Source of the DNA: Dirofilaria immitis
Lineage: Eukaryota > Nematoda > Chromadorea > Rhabditida > Onchocercidae
Length of the DNA stretch: 64,000 bases
NCBI GenBank assembly: GCA_024305405.1
Contig: JAKNDB010000075.1
Coordinates: 806,001-870,000 of the forward strand
Direction: 5' to 3'
The notes under the pieces were generated by a model. That model ran no database searches. It had not been told where the DNA came from and was given only the letters and a program-made list of their open reading frames with translations. Each line of letters starts with the position of its first letter. Within the stretch, counting starts at the first letter, position 1. This document shows positions 13,901-28,370 of this stretch, in pieces. The translations under genes were made by a program, and so were the position numbers.

Positions 13901-13929
13901 TCGGTATAGATCAGGAGGGAAACTTCTAA
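7917..13929 (+). CDS. SLC38A10-like amino acid transporter, 496 aa
   Basis: Exons: 7917-8072, 8795-8889, 9298-9361, 9828-9959, 10150-10346, 10638-10722, 11463-11699, 12045-12150, 12716-12843, 12969-13074, 13459-13532, 13819-13929. All phases agree, giving 496 aa with no frame break. Family match is strong to the amino acid/auxin permease-type SLC38 members, especially SLC38A10. The first membrane segment has NLANCIIGVSMLAMPYC (human NIVNSIVGVSVLTMPFC). Later come VVIGDIG, then LSLFR, then an EPSV segment, YVMVG-like YATVGLFGYIAF, and near the end LAITGATIGSL. Eleven or so hydrophobic segments are visible. The protein ends with a short Lys/Glu-rich tail of about 60 residues, far shorter than the long cytosolic tail of the human protein. 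The family moves glutamine, glutamate and alanine at the plasma membrane and endomembranes. The intron after 13532 appears to use a GC donor (CAG|GCATGT). The gene converges on usp-5. Confidence 0.9.
8076..8216. repeat. Tandem duplication at the start of intron 1
   Basis: TTGATTGGAGAAAATTTTAA and TTTTTAGATCATACGC are repeated: a long copy at about 8076-8120 and again at about 8141-8185, with shorter partial copies at 8121-8139 and 8186-8216. The array begins three bases inside the intron, so the first copy abuts the splice donor of the SLC38A10-like gene. Confidence 0.8.
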
Positions 13930-14175
13930 ATGAAATTAAAAACAGCGCAAAGAGAAGAGTGAAATTTTAGAAGGACAACAGGAAATTGTCGATGGGTTGA
14001 AGAAGCATAATGGAGTGCCAGAGAAAGAAACTATGACTAGTGAGATCAAGACCAACTTATAAACATTAATTTGCGAGGAAAATTTGTGATTTTGGATCAC
14101 AAACCATTGAAAGCGTTTGCTGAAAATTGTTGAACAATGTTCGCTCCTAATTACTGTTTATTATCAGATTCTTTG

Positions 14176-14181
14176 AATAAA
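14176..14181 (+). terminator. Candidate poly(A) signal AATAAA (SLC38A10-like gene)
   Basis: A canonical AATAAA lies about 250 bp after the stop codon at 13929. It is a plausible but unproven 3'-end signal. Confidence 0.4.
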
Positions 14182-14705
14182 TCGCATTCATCGTTAACTT
14201 ATTTCGGTACTGCCTGAAATAACGATTAAGTCTCATCAATACTAATTAGGAAAATTGAGGCTTTGAATTCAATCTACATCCTTTAAAGGCGATTCACGTG
14301 AATGTAACGTGCAGTAACAGCTTCAGAACTTAACTATTAAGAAATCTATCTCTGTTTCTTATCTCTTGAACTCGGAAAGTTCTATAAGCCAGCCTTGATC
14401 AATCTCAAAGTGTACCAGCCTGCCTAAATGGATGGAATATTAGTTTTAAAAAATTGAGAGCCAGAATTCAGTTCCAAGTTTCATATGTCGTGGGATGCTA
14501 CAGCGTATTATTTTGCAACTTTTCGCTTGAGCATTGGATTTCGGAATGACAATAACGCTCAGCTGCATCAGGTTTTTCTTTATGTTCGATTGAAGTGTAT
14601 CTTTAGGAAAAGTTTATAAGTAAAAAGCAATAGATCAATCACAACATTATAAAAATGTCATTTTCATATCCTAAACTTTCTGGATTTCTCCATCGTAACA
14701 AGTAC

Positions 14706-14711
14706 TTTATT
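14706..14711 (-). terminator. Candidate poly(A) signal AATAAA (usp-5)
   Basis: TTTATT on the plus strand reads AATAAA on the minus strand, about 90 bp past the usp-5 stop codon. This is a normal distance for a nematode 3' UTR. Confidence 0.45.
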
Positions 14712-14799
14712 TTCCAACATTCAATAGAAACAGAAGCAAAATTAAAATTAGTTTATGATGCATAAAGCCAACAAGGAAAACAGCATGCAGACTTTTAGA

Positions 14800-17700
14800 T
14801 CAGTCATCAACTGAAGTTTCACTTGTGGTCGCCTCTTCGGGGTCACTGCATCGTTCATACAGGTAGAGATACCCCAAAAATTTTGGTGGATTCTGAGACA
14901 CAGCTACTTTTTCATCATTGAATAGATACCATTTTGAATCCTAAATTAAATTTTTCTTTGCATCATATATACATATATATTAAATAGAAAGAGAGAGTTA
15001 AACTATATTGTTTTTAGGGTATATAGATTATTCTACATAGATTATTCTACTTATAATAAAGAAATTTCTTACTTTTTTCATATGGGCAACATAATGTCCT
15101 GAAAATGGTGAACTTCCCATATGCGATATAAAACCAATTAAGCGATAATGCTCTTTTCCGTCACGACATTCTTTTGGCACGTCTACCGAAAAAAGTAATC
15201 TTCAAATAAAGAAAAAGTCAGCATGCTACTTTTAGTGTATCATCAGTTAATTATTTATACAGTGATTGTGTATTGAATAAGAATAAGGAAATAGGAGAGA
15301 ACAGGGTACCAAGCAATAGTATGGTTAATGATAAAAGGAAACGCAATTATTGAATCGAAGAGAAATTATTGATTTTGCGTACCCTTAATATGCTCATCTT
15401 TTTCTTCAGGCGGTATACTGTCTACATGCGAAAAAAGCCATTCGGCTGCATCGTTTATGCCAGTATTGACTCTTTGAAGAGCATAACGTGCCTGATAAAC
15501 AGAAAATCCAAGATTTGTAAGTTGTTCAATCGCTATTCCATCAACATCGCTTGCCTATAACGATGATTATTACTTGAAAATTGTAGCAGAGTAATTTAGA
15601 ACCTGCATATTTCCATAATAAAAATCCTACAAAACCAGTTTTAGGCATCAAACTCCAAAGTATTAAATAGCAATGATTGAAATAAATATCGGAGTTTGAG
15701 AAATGTAATCTTGAAATCTTCAAAAAAGCCTGAAAAACAATGTTAAAGATTTTGCAGATGGAAAAGCACAATTCGAAAAAATTTCAACAGTCAATTTCCG
15801 GTTAGCACCATAAGCCAATCATGAGAAATCAAATCCACATATGATTTGTAATCACGTCAATACCAATGACTATCCATCAGGAAAGCAAACTCCATTATTT
15901 TAATATAAATACTTGAAATCTAGATTAAAAAATTCGCAATAGAAATGACCTTTGTCCACAAATCAGGATGTTCCTCGTTGATATCCCTATCACCAATACT
16001 ATGCATTATCCAGTTAAATGCTGCATCAAAACCAGTATTCTTAGTTACGTGAATAGCACGACGTGCAGCTGCGGGTGTAATACCTGATCTACAGAGCTAA
16101 ACTCAAGAAAACTACATAATTACTGGATATGATCTTTATCAAAAACTACCCAATCTCCATTTTAGAAAGTCCATCTACAACTGTTTTAATATTTCGTCGT
16201 TTACCACTACTGAGACAGGATTGCTTATAAATATATAGTTCAACAGCCCACTAACTTTTATTAAATTGAAATTATATAAAATTAATTAAACTAACCCTAT
16301 CAAAAACTTCAGGATCGATACCAGGCAGAGGTCGACCGATCGTTAATTCCGATTTAGCAAATTCATGTGGTAGCAACGTCTCTTCAGGCTGTTTCCTCGA
16401 GCACGAAACGCTCCCAAATCAATTTCGTCTGGCATTTCCACATTGACATCCAACTTCTTCACATTATAATCCTCTGACAGAGTGAATTTCTATAAAGATA
16501 AAAAAGTATTTTCAAGAAACACACAAGAAAGAATGCTTAATCCTCTTTTTCTTAAGAAAGAATCGAGATTGATGCTAACTTTTAGCTGTATGATTAGATA
16601 ATCTGGAAAAGTCGCGATTCTGTATTGCTCAACGGCTCCTTGCACTTCTTTCGTTATCGGTGACCGAAAATCAACAATCTCTTGCCTGCCAAATGTTGCT
16701 GATACACAGTCAGCAAATGTTATTGTAGGTCGTACCGGTGCATCCGTTTCTATTCCTTTCTAAATGTAGGCTCGAACTTTTTTAATCTCGATTAGATATA
16801 AAACAAAAGTTCGCTTCCAGTTGTAGCAATATTTCATTTTCATAAACACATTTCTCAGTAGTGATGTTTTTGTGCATGCCAAGTATTAATAGCTTAAAAT
16901 ATCTCAGTAGTAGTAAGATATTTATTAAACCAATTTAATCTCAGTATACGGATCTTTTTTATACTTCCAACTTTTAATTCTCAACATGATGAATTATTGA
17001 TGAACCCAAAAACATATTACCATTTCCACTCAGGAAATTTGTCAGGATAGATTTCTGGAGATCCCTATTTATTAAGATGCGAATGAACTATTCCATTTAT
17101 CTTTTGATTTTTCAAAGATAAGTGAATTTTTTTGGTAGCAGCTTCCACAAATAATCAAAAATTGAAATATGAATATAGCAAAGGGAAACCATTTTTGAAA
17201 AAAACATACTTCAGGTTGTTCACAAGCACTTTTTTCTGGCACATTCAATGAAAGAACTACTTCTTCCGAATAACTATAACGAATTCTATTTGTCGCGTGA
17301 TCTTCTAAACGTTGCTCTAATTTAAATCGCACTGCATCAACTGGTTTCGGTTTCTTCAAGAACTGGTCTATTCGATCAAAAAGTAATCTGAAAAAGGAAA
17401 GAATGAAGCAACCATCTAAATTAAAATGTTAAGATCAGAATACTGTACATCCTTTGATTCTTTGCTTGAAATCAGATGTCGTTCATCTTAGGAAAGAAAT
17501 AAGTCTCTCTTTATGATATTTAAACATGTCTTAGTGTAAAATCTCTACTTATTGCAATTCCATTGAACTTCAACAGTAATGTGTAACACAGTTTGTTTAT
17601 GATCGCGTTCAAGTCTATCATTTTCTACTCGTACTACAGATTTTTAGAAACAGCTATGAAAGCTGCTTTACTTAATCAAACAGGCTCAATTTTTTGGTTA

Positions 17701-20700
17701 GCTTCTACATTTTTTTTAAACAAATCCGATGCAGAGCATTTCTATAAATTTAAATTTTTCAAATAATAAAAACAAATTTTTTTCATTTCCTTTCACTACA
17801 TCTCATTTCTTTTGAAATTCAATTTTATCCATACCGTATATATTCATCAGCATCTTGTTGTCGCGTAGTTGAAAATTCCGCATTTCCTCTCGATACTATT
17901 TTTCGAAACTGTACTGGTTTGATACCATTGCATTCACCATCTTTCTGAAATTATTCATGCATTCGCAGCTTAATGTAGGATAATGAACTAAAATAACGCT
18001 TATGTGAATATGTGTGTATATATTGCTTACTTTGGAAAATTCACCGCTTAACAAGCTCGAAAACACTTTCGCTGTCTGACAATTAAAATCATAATGAGAA
18101 TTAAATATTGAAACGTTGAGAAAATGCTTTTCGCATTCTATTCCGTAAGCTTGTACGAAATCAGGGATTTGCAGCAGCATTTGTAATGTCTAAAAATAAA
18201 TTTTCTGCTACTAAATCTGCCAACAGTCTCAATGCAAATTAAGTTGAAACTTCAATATTAGAATTTAATACATCAAATCACATACAAATAGAATAATTAC
18301 GCGATAAAGAATCAAAATTAAAGATATTCTTTAAAAACTGTTATTTAGAAAATGGAATCACAAAAAATGGCACTTACTGCACTGATATAACAGGATGAAC
18401 CAATGTTTATGATTCCAGTAAGACCTGGGCCATAGGCTAATTCCAGATTTGCGCCATCTTCCTGACACATTTCCCATTCCCATCTTTAAAAATCAAAGCA
18501 CTGTGAAAGGCATTTTTGGTACTTCTTTCTTTATATTTTATCGAATAAAGATCCATGAAATCTGCCTGACACACATGGTCACAATGTGACAACTACAATA
18601 ACTGAGCAATGTCGGACCAGGCAGAAGGCATCTTCGAGGCTTTTCAAACAAGCCGAATACTATGGCATTTTTAGCCGACGAAGACCAAATGAATCATGGA
18701 TAAACTAATTAGTAAGATGTTGAAGCGCAACTTGATAATTGTCGCATATGGCATGCAGTTATACCAAAATCAGAAGATGCACAATGAAATCAGATAATTT
18801 TGATAATTATCAAGTCAAAATTCCAGAAGAAAAAACAATTACTTTTGATTGAGGTCAAGTTCCATTTCAAGTGTGCTTTTTCAGTTTTTTCTGCTTTATC
18901 CATATCAATACCAAAATGAATCAAATGCTGTTTTAAATTCGGATCACGAACTGATTCGTCTTCATCATAACTAAACACGTCTGCATCGTCTTTCGTAATT
19001 GTACCTAATTTCACGACCAAAGGATAACCGGTCCTGAAAATACGCCAGGACATAAAATCCTTTTTTATACTCGGTTATTGCAAAGTTCGCGATTACCGGG
19101 CTAATGAATCTGCAATAATTTAAATAATGTTTTGTATATGCCAAACCATGCTACATGAGTTCCACATTTAATTATATAAATCTAATGCTCTGCTAATTGC
19201 CTATGTCAATTTTCTGATTATGTAAGCTTACGTGAGACTACTACTTTTGTCCTATATCTGACCAACGTTCAACTTAAATTCTTTCTTAAAAGAATTGACA
19301 TGAATAAATGTGGTAACAACAAATCCATGAAGTTATGTCAATCGAACAAACAATCATCCAACGATGGATCAAAGCTTATAAAATTAATTTTTCTTTGAAA
19401 AAAACCGACTGTTACAGATAACTCATACAAGTCAAAATGTAGCCGCGCATGATTTTGACCTTTGCTCATTACTCCTTCCTGGATATACTGTGAACGACCG
19501 CACATAATTGCACCATCGGTTAAATTCAACCACAAGTTCTCTCTAAGATCGCATCCTTGTTCTTCACACTTCCAACCCCAAGGAGGTATTCTTTTTCCGT
19601 TATCGATCTTCATAAACGAAATTTATTGAAAATTGGTGAATTTTGTCAAAATGCAACAAAGATAAATTGATACTGTAAATGGTAATAATTCGTTAATATC
19701 CGCTGTTTAACATTAACAATTTTTAGAATTGAGCTCATTATTCGTAAATCGATCTCAAACTGTTATGGAAAATGATTTTTATCGGAATGTGCATACTTGT
19801 TCCAAATTTAAATGTCTTGTATTTTTTCGCGCTTCACCTTCCCAAACCTGAATTCCTCCTTCCAATATCTCTTGCCTTTGTGCGCCCTCGTTTTCGATAA
19901 TTCTATGGCAAACATGTGACAATTTTGGTGTAAGCCTAGAAAAAATAATCTTAAATTTTTTGCAAAAGAATCTTAAACATCAAGTTTTACCTTTGGATGC
20001 CTCTAAATTCCGAATCTACAAATGAAGAATTATAGAAACAAACTTGCTAAGAGGAATTTTTTCATCGAAATCTGGAGCAAGCACCACTGCATATTCGTTA
20101 GTCACGTCATATTTTGGACCAGAGCAGAAGCCTCCTTCAACACCAATAGCAAGCTGCAATAAAAAAGCTTGCTATATATGTATATATATATATATGAAAG
20201 ATTATTTTTTTCAATATGTAAATATTTTATAAGTTTTTACTTACTATACTTAATCAGCGGATAATAAAATTTAATATATATATAGCTAATTTTTCCTACA
20301 GGAAATGATAACGAATTTTCATCTAAAAATTCATTCTACAGTAGAAAATTTGATTTATAAAAAAAGAAAGATAATGAATGATGTATTTAATTTTTAGTGA
20401 CAGTTCCATAAAAAACTGTCTAACAATCTGATAAAAATAAAATGGATACTGTAACAAAAAAATTGCATAGTGAAGCGTGAAATACTAGAACCATTCTTTG
20501 ACGAATGATTGTTAATGATTACATATTATCATTATCATTTTAAGAAACAAGACATTTAAAAATCTGGTTATATAGGTCACTTGTTTCATTTATTTGATAA
20601 GAGTTTAATAGTTTCGCTTTAAGTTGTCTTGATTTCTTAAAATGATAACAATTCAGTAGTTTCTTCTAAATTTTCTGATTCCTTTACATTAGAATAATTA

Positions 20701-21891
20701 GAAGAAATGCATCAAACATTTTCATTTCTTTCCATAATAACTCATTAATTTATGGCTCCTGTGTGAACCGTGCTGATCCTATATATTCTAACTTATTTAG
20801 TAATCTTGTAAACTATTTTGATTCCCACTTAATAGCAATTTGATACAAGCCGTCAATATCTTCTTAAATGAAAAACATGATGATTTTTATAAAGTTTATA
20901 ATTCTGCATAACTAGGTAATATATATAGACATATATATTAAAAAAACACTATGTATAAGATATAGAAAACATTTTTCTAAGTTATAATAAAATATTGTAA
21001 ACCTTAGTAACTTTATCTTGCGGTTCTTCAGTTTCCGGTAGCATTTTTTAATTTGCTTACACCATAGAAAACCCTTTCGTGCCGTTCGCTTATAATAACT
21101 CATTGCATGATCAGTACAAAAACCAGCAAATCTATCTAGGCAAACATATAATCCATCTGAAAAGAACTATATTTTCATATTTCTCTTTAGATACTTATTT
21201 GTAGACATATTTACCAGATAATTCAAGACTTATCAAAATTAATTACGAGTTTCTCTAGAATTCATTCAGAACATATCCAAAGCTTAGCTGAAATTGCTTC
21301 AGATTACTTTGATCCGTTCAAGAATTATTATTCAAGACGTATTTTATCAATGAAAAATTATCTCGACAAATTTTATAATTATTTTCGAACTACTAAGCAA
21401 TGCGTACTATAAAAAATAAGTTTACTTATTAATATAATAAGAAATATCAATATTAGCATCGGATACTATATGCTTATTATCCAAAAATTTTCTAGTTTAA
21501 ATGACTTAATTAAATACCAATCACAACTTAATCATTATTTAGTCATTCTCAAACGCTATACTTTCAAACCGAATTACTTTCTTTGATCTAAAAAAGTGTG
21601 TTGTCAAACTTTAGCTATTAATATAAATAACAGCTTCTGATTTTGTATTCTGCCTAAATTATCCTGCTTTCGATCTGAGAAAGCCGAATTCTTCGTCATT
21701 TAGCATAAAAATTCAAATACGTGTCTACCTGGATGAAGAGGTGTTTTGAAGCAGTACATACATTCATCTTTGAATATTTTATCATCTATTTCTGGAGGTT
21801 TATAGTTTAAGGAGCTAATCTTCGATGAAATATCCAATTCATCCCATCTAGCTGCTGATGATGACGATGATGTTCCACATGCTTCAGCCAT
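14800..21891 (-). CDS. usp-5: Ubiquitin C-terminal hydrolase 5 (isopeptidase T)
   Basis: Seventeen exons: 21729-21891, 21003-21156, 19991-20153, 19797-19935, 19429-19607, 18843-19033, 18378-18483, 18031-18189, 17835-17944, 17210-17387, 16580-16759, 16296-16489, 16150-16223, 15950-16088, 15383-15554, 15073-15182, 14800-14940. The product is about 851 aa (human 858). USP5 disassembles unanchored polyubiquitin in cytosol and nucleus. Domains: N-terminal cryptic ZnF-like region with LAIGVEGGF; ZnF-UBP from about residue 221 (WGWKCEEQGC, ENLWLNLTDG, CGR, NHARLHFDLTGYPL); USP core with catalytic Cys ~362 (NIGSSCYIS), STTRQQDADEY and FPDYLIIQLK; two UBA domains (~645-700 and ~715-760); catalytic His ~798 (FSGHYVAH) and Asp ~814 (LFNDEK). 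Exons 2, 3, 6 and 12 are each one base short, at T-run 21044-21049, within 20018-20047, at T-run 18877-18881 and at about 16392-16394. One extra base at each restores conserved sequence (for example IKKMLPETEEPQ, TEKSTLEMELDLNQ). The Asn usual in the GNSC box is Ser here. Confidence 0.93.
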
Positions 21892-22651
21892 TTCTATTAT
21901 TTAAATTTCCAACAAACTTCTCCGAGTGATTTCCAACCAACAAAATCTTAATTAATCAGAAATTAAGAATTGCAGAAGAATTTTCAGGAGTATAGACTAC
22001 TTACAACGGATACAAAGAAAAGAAATCGAGAAATTCTCGATAAAGTCCAAAATCTAAAAAATTCATTTGAGATTTAAGATACTGATATCCCGAACAAAAT
22101 CAAACCCGGTTAACGAATGAAAGAAATTATTGATAATAAAACGATTACACGATTACAAACGGTCGCCAACAGGAAACGAATTAGCTTCCAATGATATTGT
22201 ATGCCGAAATATACGGAAGATTTTGGGACGTTGACATATAATGAATTACCGGATCTCCTCACCCGCTTTATCTCCGATTCTAATCCGAATATTCACCGAA
22301 GATTTCTTTTCTTTCATTACAGATTAAGCAGAATAAGAAATTTGAAAATAGCCATAAATTTTTTAAACGCTAGGAATTTGATGTTTTTTTCCTCCCTTCT
22401 TTTCTACATGACATTAACAATTCATAGCGTGAATTTATGATAGTTAGAAAGTATCGTTCTTCTAATCAAACGCATGAATAAATCACATTTCACGTAAACA
22501 ACGATAATTTATACGTTTAAATTTATAACTCAATCCTACGTTAAATTTATATAGCAAGAAGAAAAGAAATGAAATGAAAATTAAAATTGTCCGTTAAAAA
22601 TAAAATGGTTAGTCTTCGAATTACTTCCTTCTTTGAAGTCATATTTTCGTC
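21892..22651. other. Shared upstream region of divergent usp-5 and HINT genes
   Basis: About 760 bp separate the two start codons. A relatively GC-rich stretch at 22140-22300 contains an 80-codon open frame (22201-22440, +) with no recognisable homology. No TATA-like element or convincing trans-splice site decides a start. A shared bidirectional promoter is likely from position alone. Confidence 0.5.
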
Positions 22652-24084
<1,433 letters not shown>

Positions 24085-24561
24085 ATGAAGACAGCAATTA
24101 GCTATGATTACAAAAATGTGAAGTTTAAATGAAATTTGTGCTTAAACTTGAAAATTGCTGCTTTCTTTTATGTAATATGAATCAGTGAATTGAAATTTGA
24201 TAAAAAAGCAATTCATAATAATAACTGGATTACGCCATCTTCTGCTTAAAATTTACATTTTAATAACAAAGCTATATGCAATTGGACTAATTCTAATAAT
24301 TCATAGCATAATTAAATTAAGTAGTTAGAAATTTTTGATAATTTGAATAATATACCTTTAAAGATATCTTAGTTTTTTGATACAATGGAGTACCATAAAA
24401 TGATACAAATTTTCAATGATTCAAAATATTTATCTCGAATTTCATAAAATATTTTTAAATATTATAAATCGTCCGATTTGAACTTATTACAGTGAATGCA
24501 AATTATATAAATATTAAAGTGCTTTTCCTTTCTTTGACAAATTATAACAAAATGAAGATAT
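24085..24561. other. Intergenic region between convergent HINT and cpz-1 genes
   Basis: AT-rich 3' flanks of both genes. No gene, array or canonical AATAAA with a decisive position was seen. Confidence 0.6.
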
Positions 24562-27500
24562 TTATGCAATAGGATCAGCCCAGAAACAATCTTCCTCGAT
24601 TTTCAGGTTGTATTTCGAACTAGCATTTTTGTATTCGGATGTTACGACTCGAAACCATCCATTTTCGCCCTGAAAGTTTATCACATATTTTTAATAGAAA
24701 TGTCTCATCAGACATACAACAAATTATTGATTATTTCTCATTTGATTCTAAACTTATGATCTATTTTCAGTCTACTTTGATTATCAGAATGATGATTTTC
24801 GTTAAGTCATATTTTCCGGAAAAAAATGGTATTCATGGTAAGCATGAATTGAGGATCTGCTTCTCCTGAATGTTTTAATGATTTGAAATTATAATTAAAT
24901 ATGAATTTAAAATTATAACATTCCTAAGAATAATAAAACCATTGATAATTTTCTAATTAAAACGAAGTAAGAATAGCTAGCTCTAATATAACATACCCAT
25001 GGTGTTCCCCAACTATTTCTGCCGATCCAATATGGTACACCAGATTTCGGATCAACTCCCCAACCATGAACAGATATGACATGATCAATATCTTCGTTCG
25101 TTTTTTCACTATAAATCCCTCCTGCATATGTTTCAAATGCTTTTGTAGCAGAAATACCACACCTGTTATCATCAATTATTTTAATTCAAAAATTTTATTC
25201 ACAATTAATTTTAATATTATTATTAAGAATCATTATTATTGAGGATCAATAAAGATTATTATTATTATTAAGAATTAGTAAAGATTGTTTTTTTAATCGA
25301 AAATACGACAATCGAAAATTATTTTTGCATTTTTTTGAAACGAAGGGAAAAAGTAATTTTCCAAATAGAAATTAAATTATTTCGATTATTAATTTATTCA
25401 TTTTCTAATTGAACTAATTATTATTGCTCTTTTTTAGATATTTCAAATAATTTTTAAATTTCTCAAATTAATTACAAAGTTTTTTTTTTTTTATTCAAAA
25501 CATACGCAATTGGTCCATGATGATAAATTTCTGCTTTCATTTTTTAAGGCCCGAAACAGTACCGTAATTTTTTACTTTATATATGGTATAATTACTAATC
25601 GAAAAGCATGAACCAGGCCAACATGAACCACATTTATTGTATGGTGAACAAGCTGTAAGTTGAAAATAATCATATTTATTATATTATTGGATTGATTAAA
25701 TTCATTCGTTTGCTATAACAAATTAATTAATTGATTTAAATTTAAAATTTAATTTCAATTTTTCAGATTAAAAATTGAAATTTGAATTATTAAATTATTT
25801 TAATTAAAAATTAAAATTTGAATTATTAAATTAATCAATACTTCCATCTCTTGCTTGATAATTATTACATGTTTCATGTGGTATACCAAATTCATAAGCA
25901 TATTTGTAAACACCACCAGGTTCACCACCTTCACAACTACCTGTATTTGCACAATCAATAACCTAAAAAATTTTTCAAATATAAAATTGTTACAATTACA
26001 GACAGTATAGGCGGGCTTTTTTTTTTTTTTTTTATCAACTTTCGCTTATCGATTATTTTTTTTTATCAATGATAAAACAATTTATCTTTTTAAACGTTGC
26101 AAATTTTATTTTATATTTATAAAAAAAAAAAAAGTAAACAGACGAAAACCTCTTGAACAGAAAGATAAGCAGATGGCCATGCTCCTTTTAATTTGATATT
26201 AAAACGATCGGCTAGCGCACTTGTTGTACCTAAAAATTTTTTTTTGATAAGAAATCATTGATAATGTTTTTCTTTATCATTTTAAAAATTTTTGTTGATT
26301 TGATACAAAAAAAATGATAAAATATTTTATCAAATTAACGAATATAAAAAAACTGATAATATTTTGCGTTTTATAACGAATGATAAACACGCATACCACA
26401 TGCCCAACATGATCCACAATCTGAAATATTTGATTTGATATATAAAATTTAAGTTGTAAATTGAAATAATTTCTAAAACTACTAGCTTTTTTCTCTTTCA
26501 ATCTCGAAATCAAAATAATATTTGGCGAGAAAAAAATCACAACAAATCAATCGATGATATATAAAAGCGAATTTTTTTGTGATAAATTTAAAAACAATTT
26601 ATATAATAAATCATTTAATATCTTTTTACAAATTCGAGAAATAAGTTTATCACATCTCTGATTATCATAAAAATTCATATGGTCGAGATTTGATAAATTC
26701 ATAGAAAATATTGTTTCCATTTTGCTGATACGATTTAGGATGCTTGATGGATTGATTGATTGAGAAAATGAAGTAAAATTTCGTTTTGTTCAATTTTTTT
26801 AGCTTAAGATGCATTGATTGTCGAATTGTGTAGTAGCCATGAATGGTTATCTAATATTTGGCCAGTACTAGCTATCTAATATGTGGCCAAGCATTGCTAT
26901 ATAGGCCTTTTTTCCGTTGACATTATCGGCTAAAGATATATTAGAGTGTATTGAATATCCTATTGAATTTATGAGCATACTTCTCTAATACAGTAGTAAT
27001 TTCAATAGGATTCAGAAATCAGAAGACTCTCAAAAGTCTAATAATATTTTCATCATTGAATAATGATTTGAAGAAATGAATTTTAATGATTCTCATTCAT
27101 CCCAATTTGATTATTTGATATAAATTCCTTTTTTTTTTTTTTGATAAAATGTTGAAATTTGTTCGAGAATATTATCGGATAAAATATGACAAAATAATCA
27201 CTTCAAAGCGAAAAATTTTCTCGATTAAATTTTTGAGACATCCACTTATTGTGCTTATTTCATTTTTCCGTATATATACTTGAAATGTCGTAAAATCGAC
27301 GACGACGTTAAATTTATCCGTAAATACTTAAATTATTATGCAAAAATTAGCTATGATAATTTTAATCTTGATGATTATTCTGAATTTATAATAATCAGAA
27401 TTATGTTTATTCACTTCATTGATTCAATATTAATTAATGATTCCTAAATGGAATACTTAGGATTTATGCTAATTAAATAGATTATTATGATAAGTTATAG

Positions 27501-28317
27501 AATTTTGAAAATTAAAAAAAATATCTAGCATTTAAAGATTAAAAAATAATTAAAATTTTAAGAAAGATAAAGGAGAACTTTGAAAATCTTTTATAACAGT
27601 AAATTTGATAATGATAACATTATGATAATATATTTCTTTATCAATCATTATCATTTAATTTTATATCAGCCACATCATACCAAAATTTAAGTCGTTGAAA
27701 AAAATGAAAAAATTTACATTGAGGAATATGTTGATTTCGATCAACGCTAGCATAATTTACGCCATTTACGTTACGCCAATCCCACGCTTCAGGTAAATTA
27801 TCAAACGTATAATTATCTGTTTCATATTGTCGTGGATAAGTTCTAAAATTAAGTAATTTCTTGCTAATAAAAATTAACAAAATTATTTTAGCTAAAATAA
27901 AAATTTTGTTATTTCTTTTTAAATTCAAATGAATTTAAATTATTACATATCAATATTAATTGATATAAATTGATATGTTATCAAATTTTAATTATTTCAA
28001 TAAATTTCATTACAAAATATAATACAATTTAATAACATTTCAATTATCAATTAATAAAATTTGATATTGTTTTATTTAAATTTAATTAAAATGAAATTTA
28101 ATTAAAAATGAAATAATTGATTAATGAAAAATTGATAGATTAAATAAAAAATAAAAAATAAAACTTACTTATAAATGTAAACATTTCCCGTTCGTTTATA
28201 GCATCCATGCAAATTATAACCATTTCTGGTACTTAAATCATTACTTTTTGTCACTTTTCTCGATGAAATATTCGTGATGGAAGTGAAGAGGACAAAATTA
28301 AACAATATTTGAAGCAT
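24562..28317 (-). CDS. cpz-1: Cathepsin Z/X-like cysteine carboxypeptidase, 306 aa
   Basis: Exons: 28169-28317, 27718-27842, 26397-26420, 26150-26229, 25842-25962, 25506-25652, 24997-25162, 24562-24669. Product 306 aa (human CTSZ 303). It starts with a signal peptide ([18 protein letters not shown]). The short propeptide keeps the family Cys in HGCYKRTGN, known in human procathepsin X to pair with the catalytic Cys. Mature enzyme: [13 protein letters not shown], the HIP mini-loop in NQHIPQY that defines cathepsin Z, catalytic Cys96 in CGSCWA, SCEGG, catalytic His243 (DHVISV) and Asn265 (GRNSWG). Papain family C1, a lysosomal or secreted carboxypeptidase; CPZ enzymes are needed for moulting in C. 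elegans and Onchocerca. The catalytic Cys sits in a 24-bp exon. Exon 6 lacks one base in the T-run 25540-25545; with it, [16 protein letters not shown] is restored. The residue two after the catalytic Cys-Trp is Cys99 where human has His. Confidence 0.94.
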
Positions 28318-28370
28318 TTTTTTTCCGTTTCTCCTTTTTCTTTCAGCACTAAATGAATCGACCGTTATGA

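Larger units (their letters stand above)
13930..14799. other. Intergenic region between two convergent genes
   Basis: This holds the 3' ends of the SLC38A10-like gene (+) and usp-5 (-). Apart from candidate poly(A) signals on each strand, no gene or repeat was seen. Confidence 0.7.

Noticed and set aside
14800..21891. usp-5 as a pseudogene because of four frame breaks
   Set aside because: All splice sites, catalytic His and Asp, zinc-finger and UBA residues are intact, no other nonsense change is present, and unrelated genes nearby show the same one-base deficit.
22201..22440. 80-codon ORF between usp-5 and the HINT gene
   Set aside because: The first third looks coding-like, but there is no homology, no clear splice context, and the rest is low-complexity Phe/Leu.
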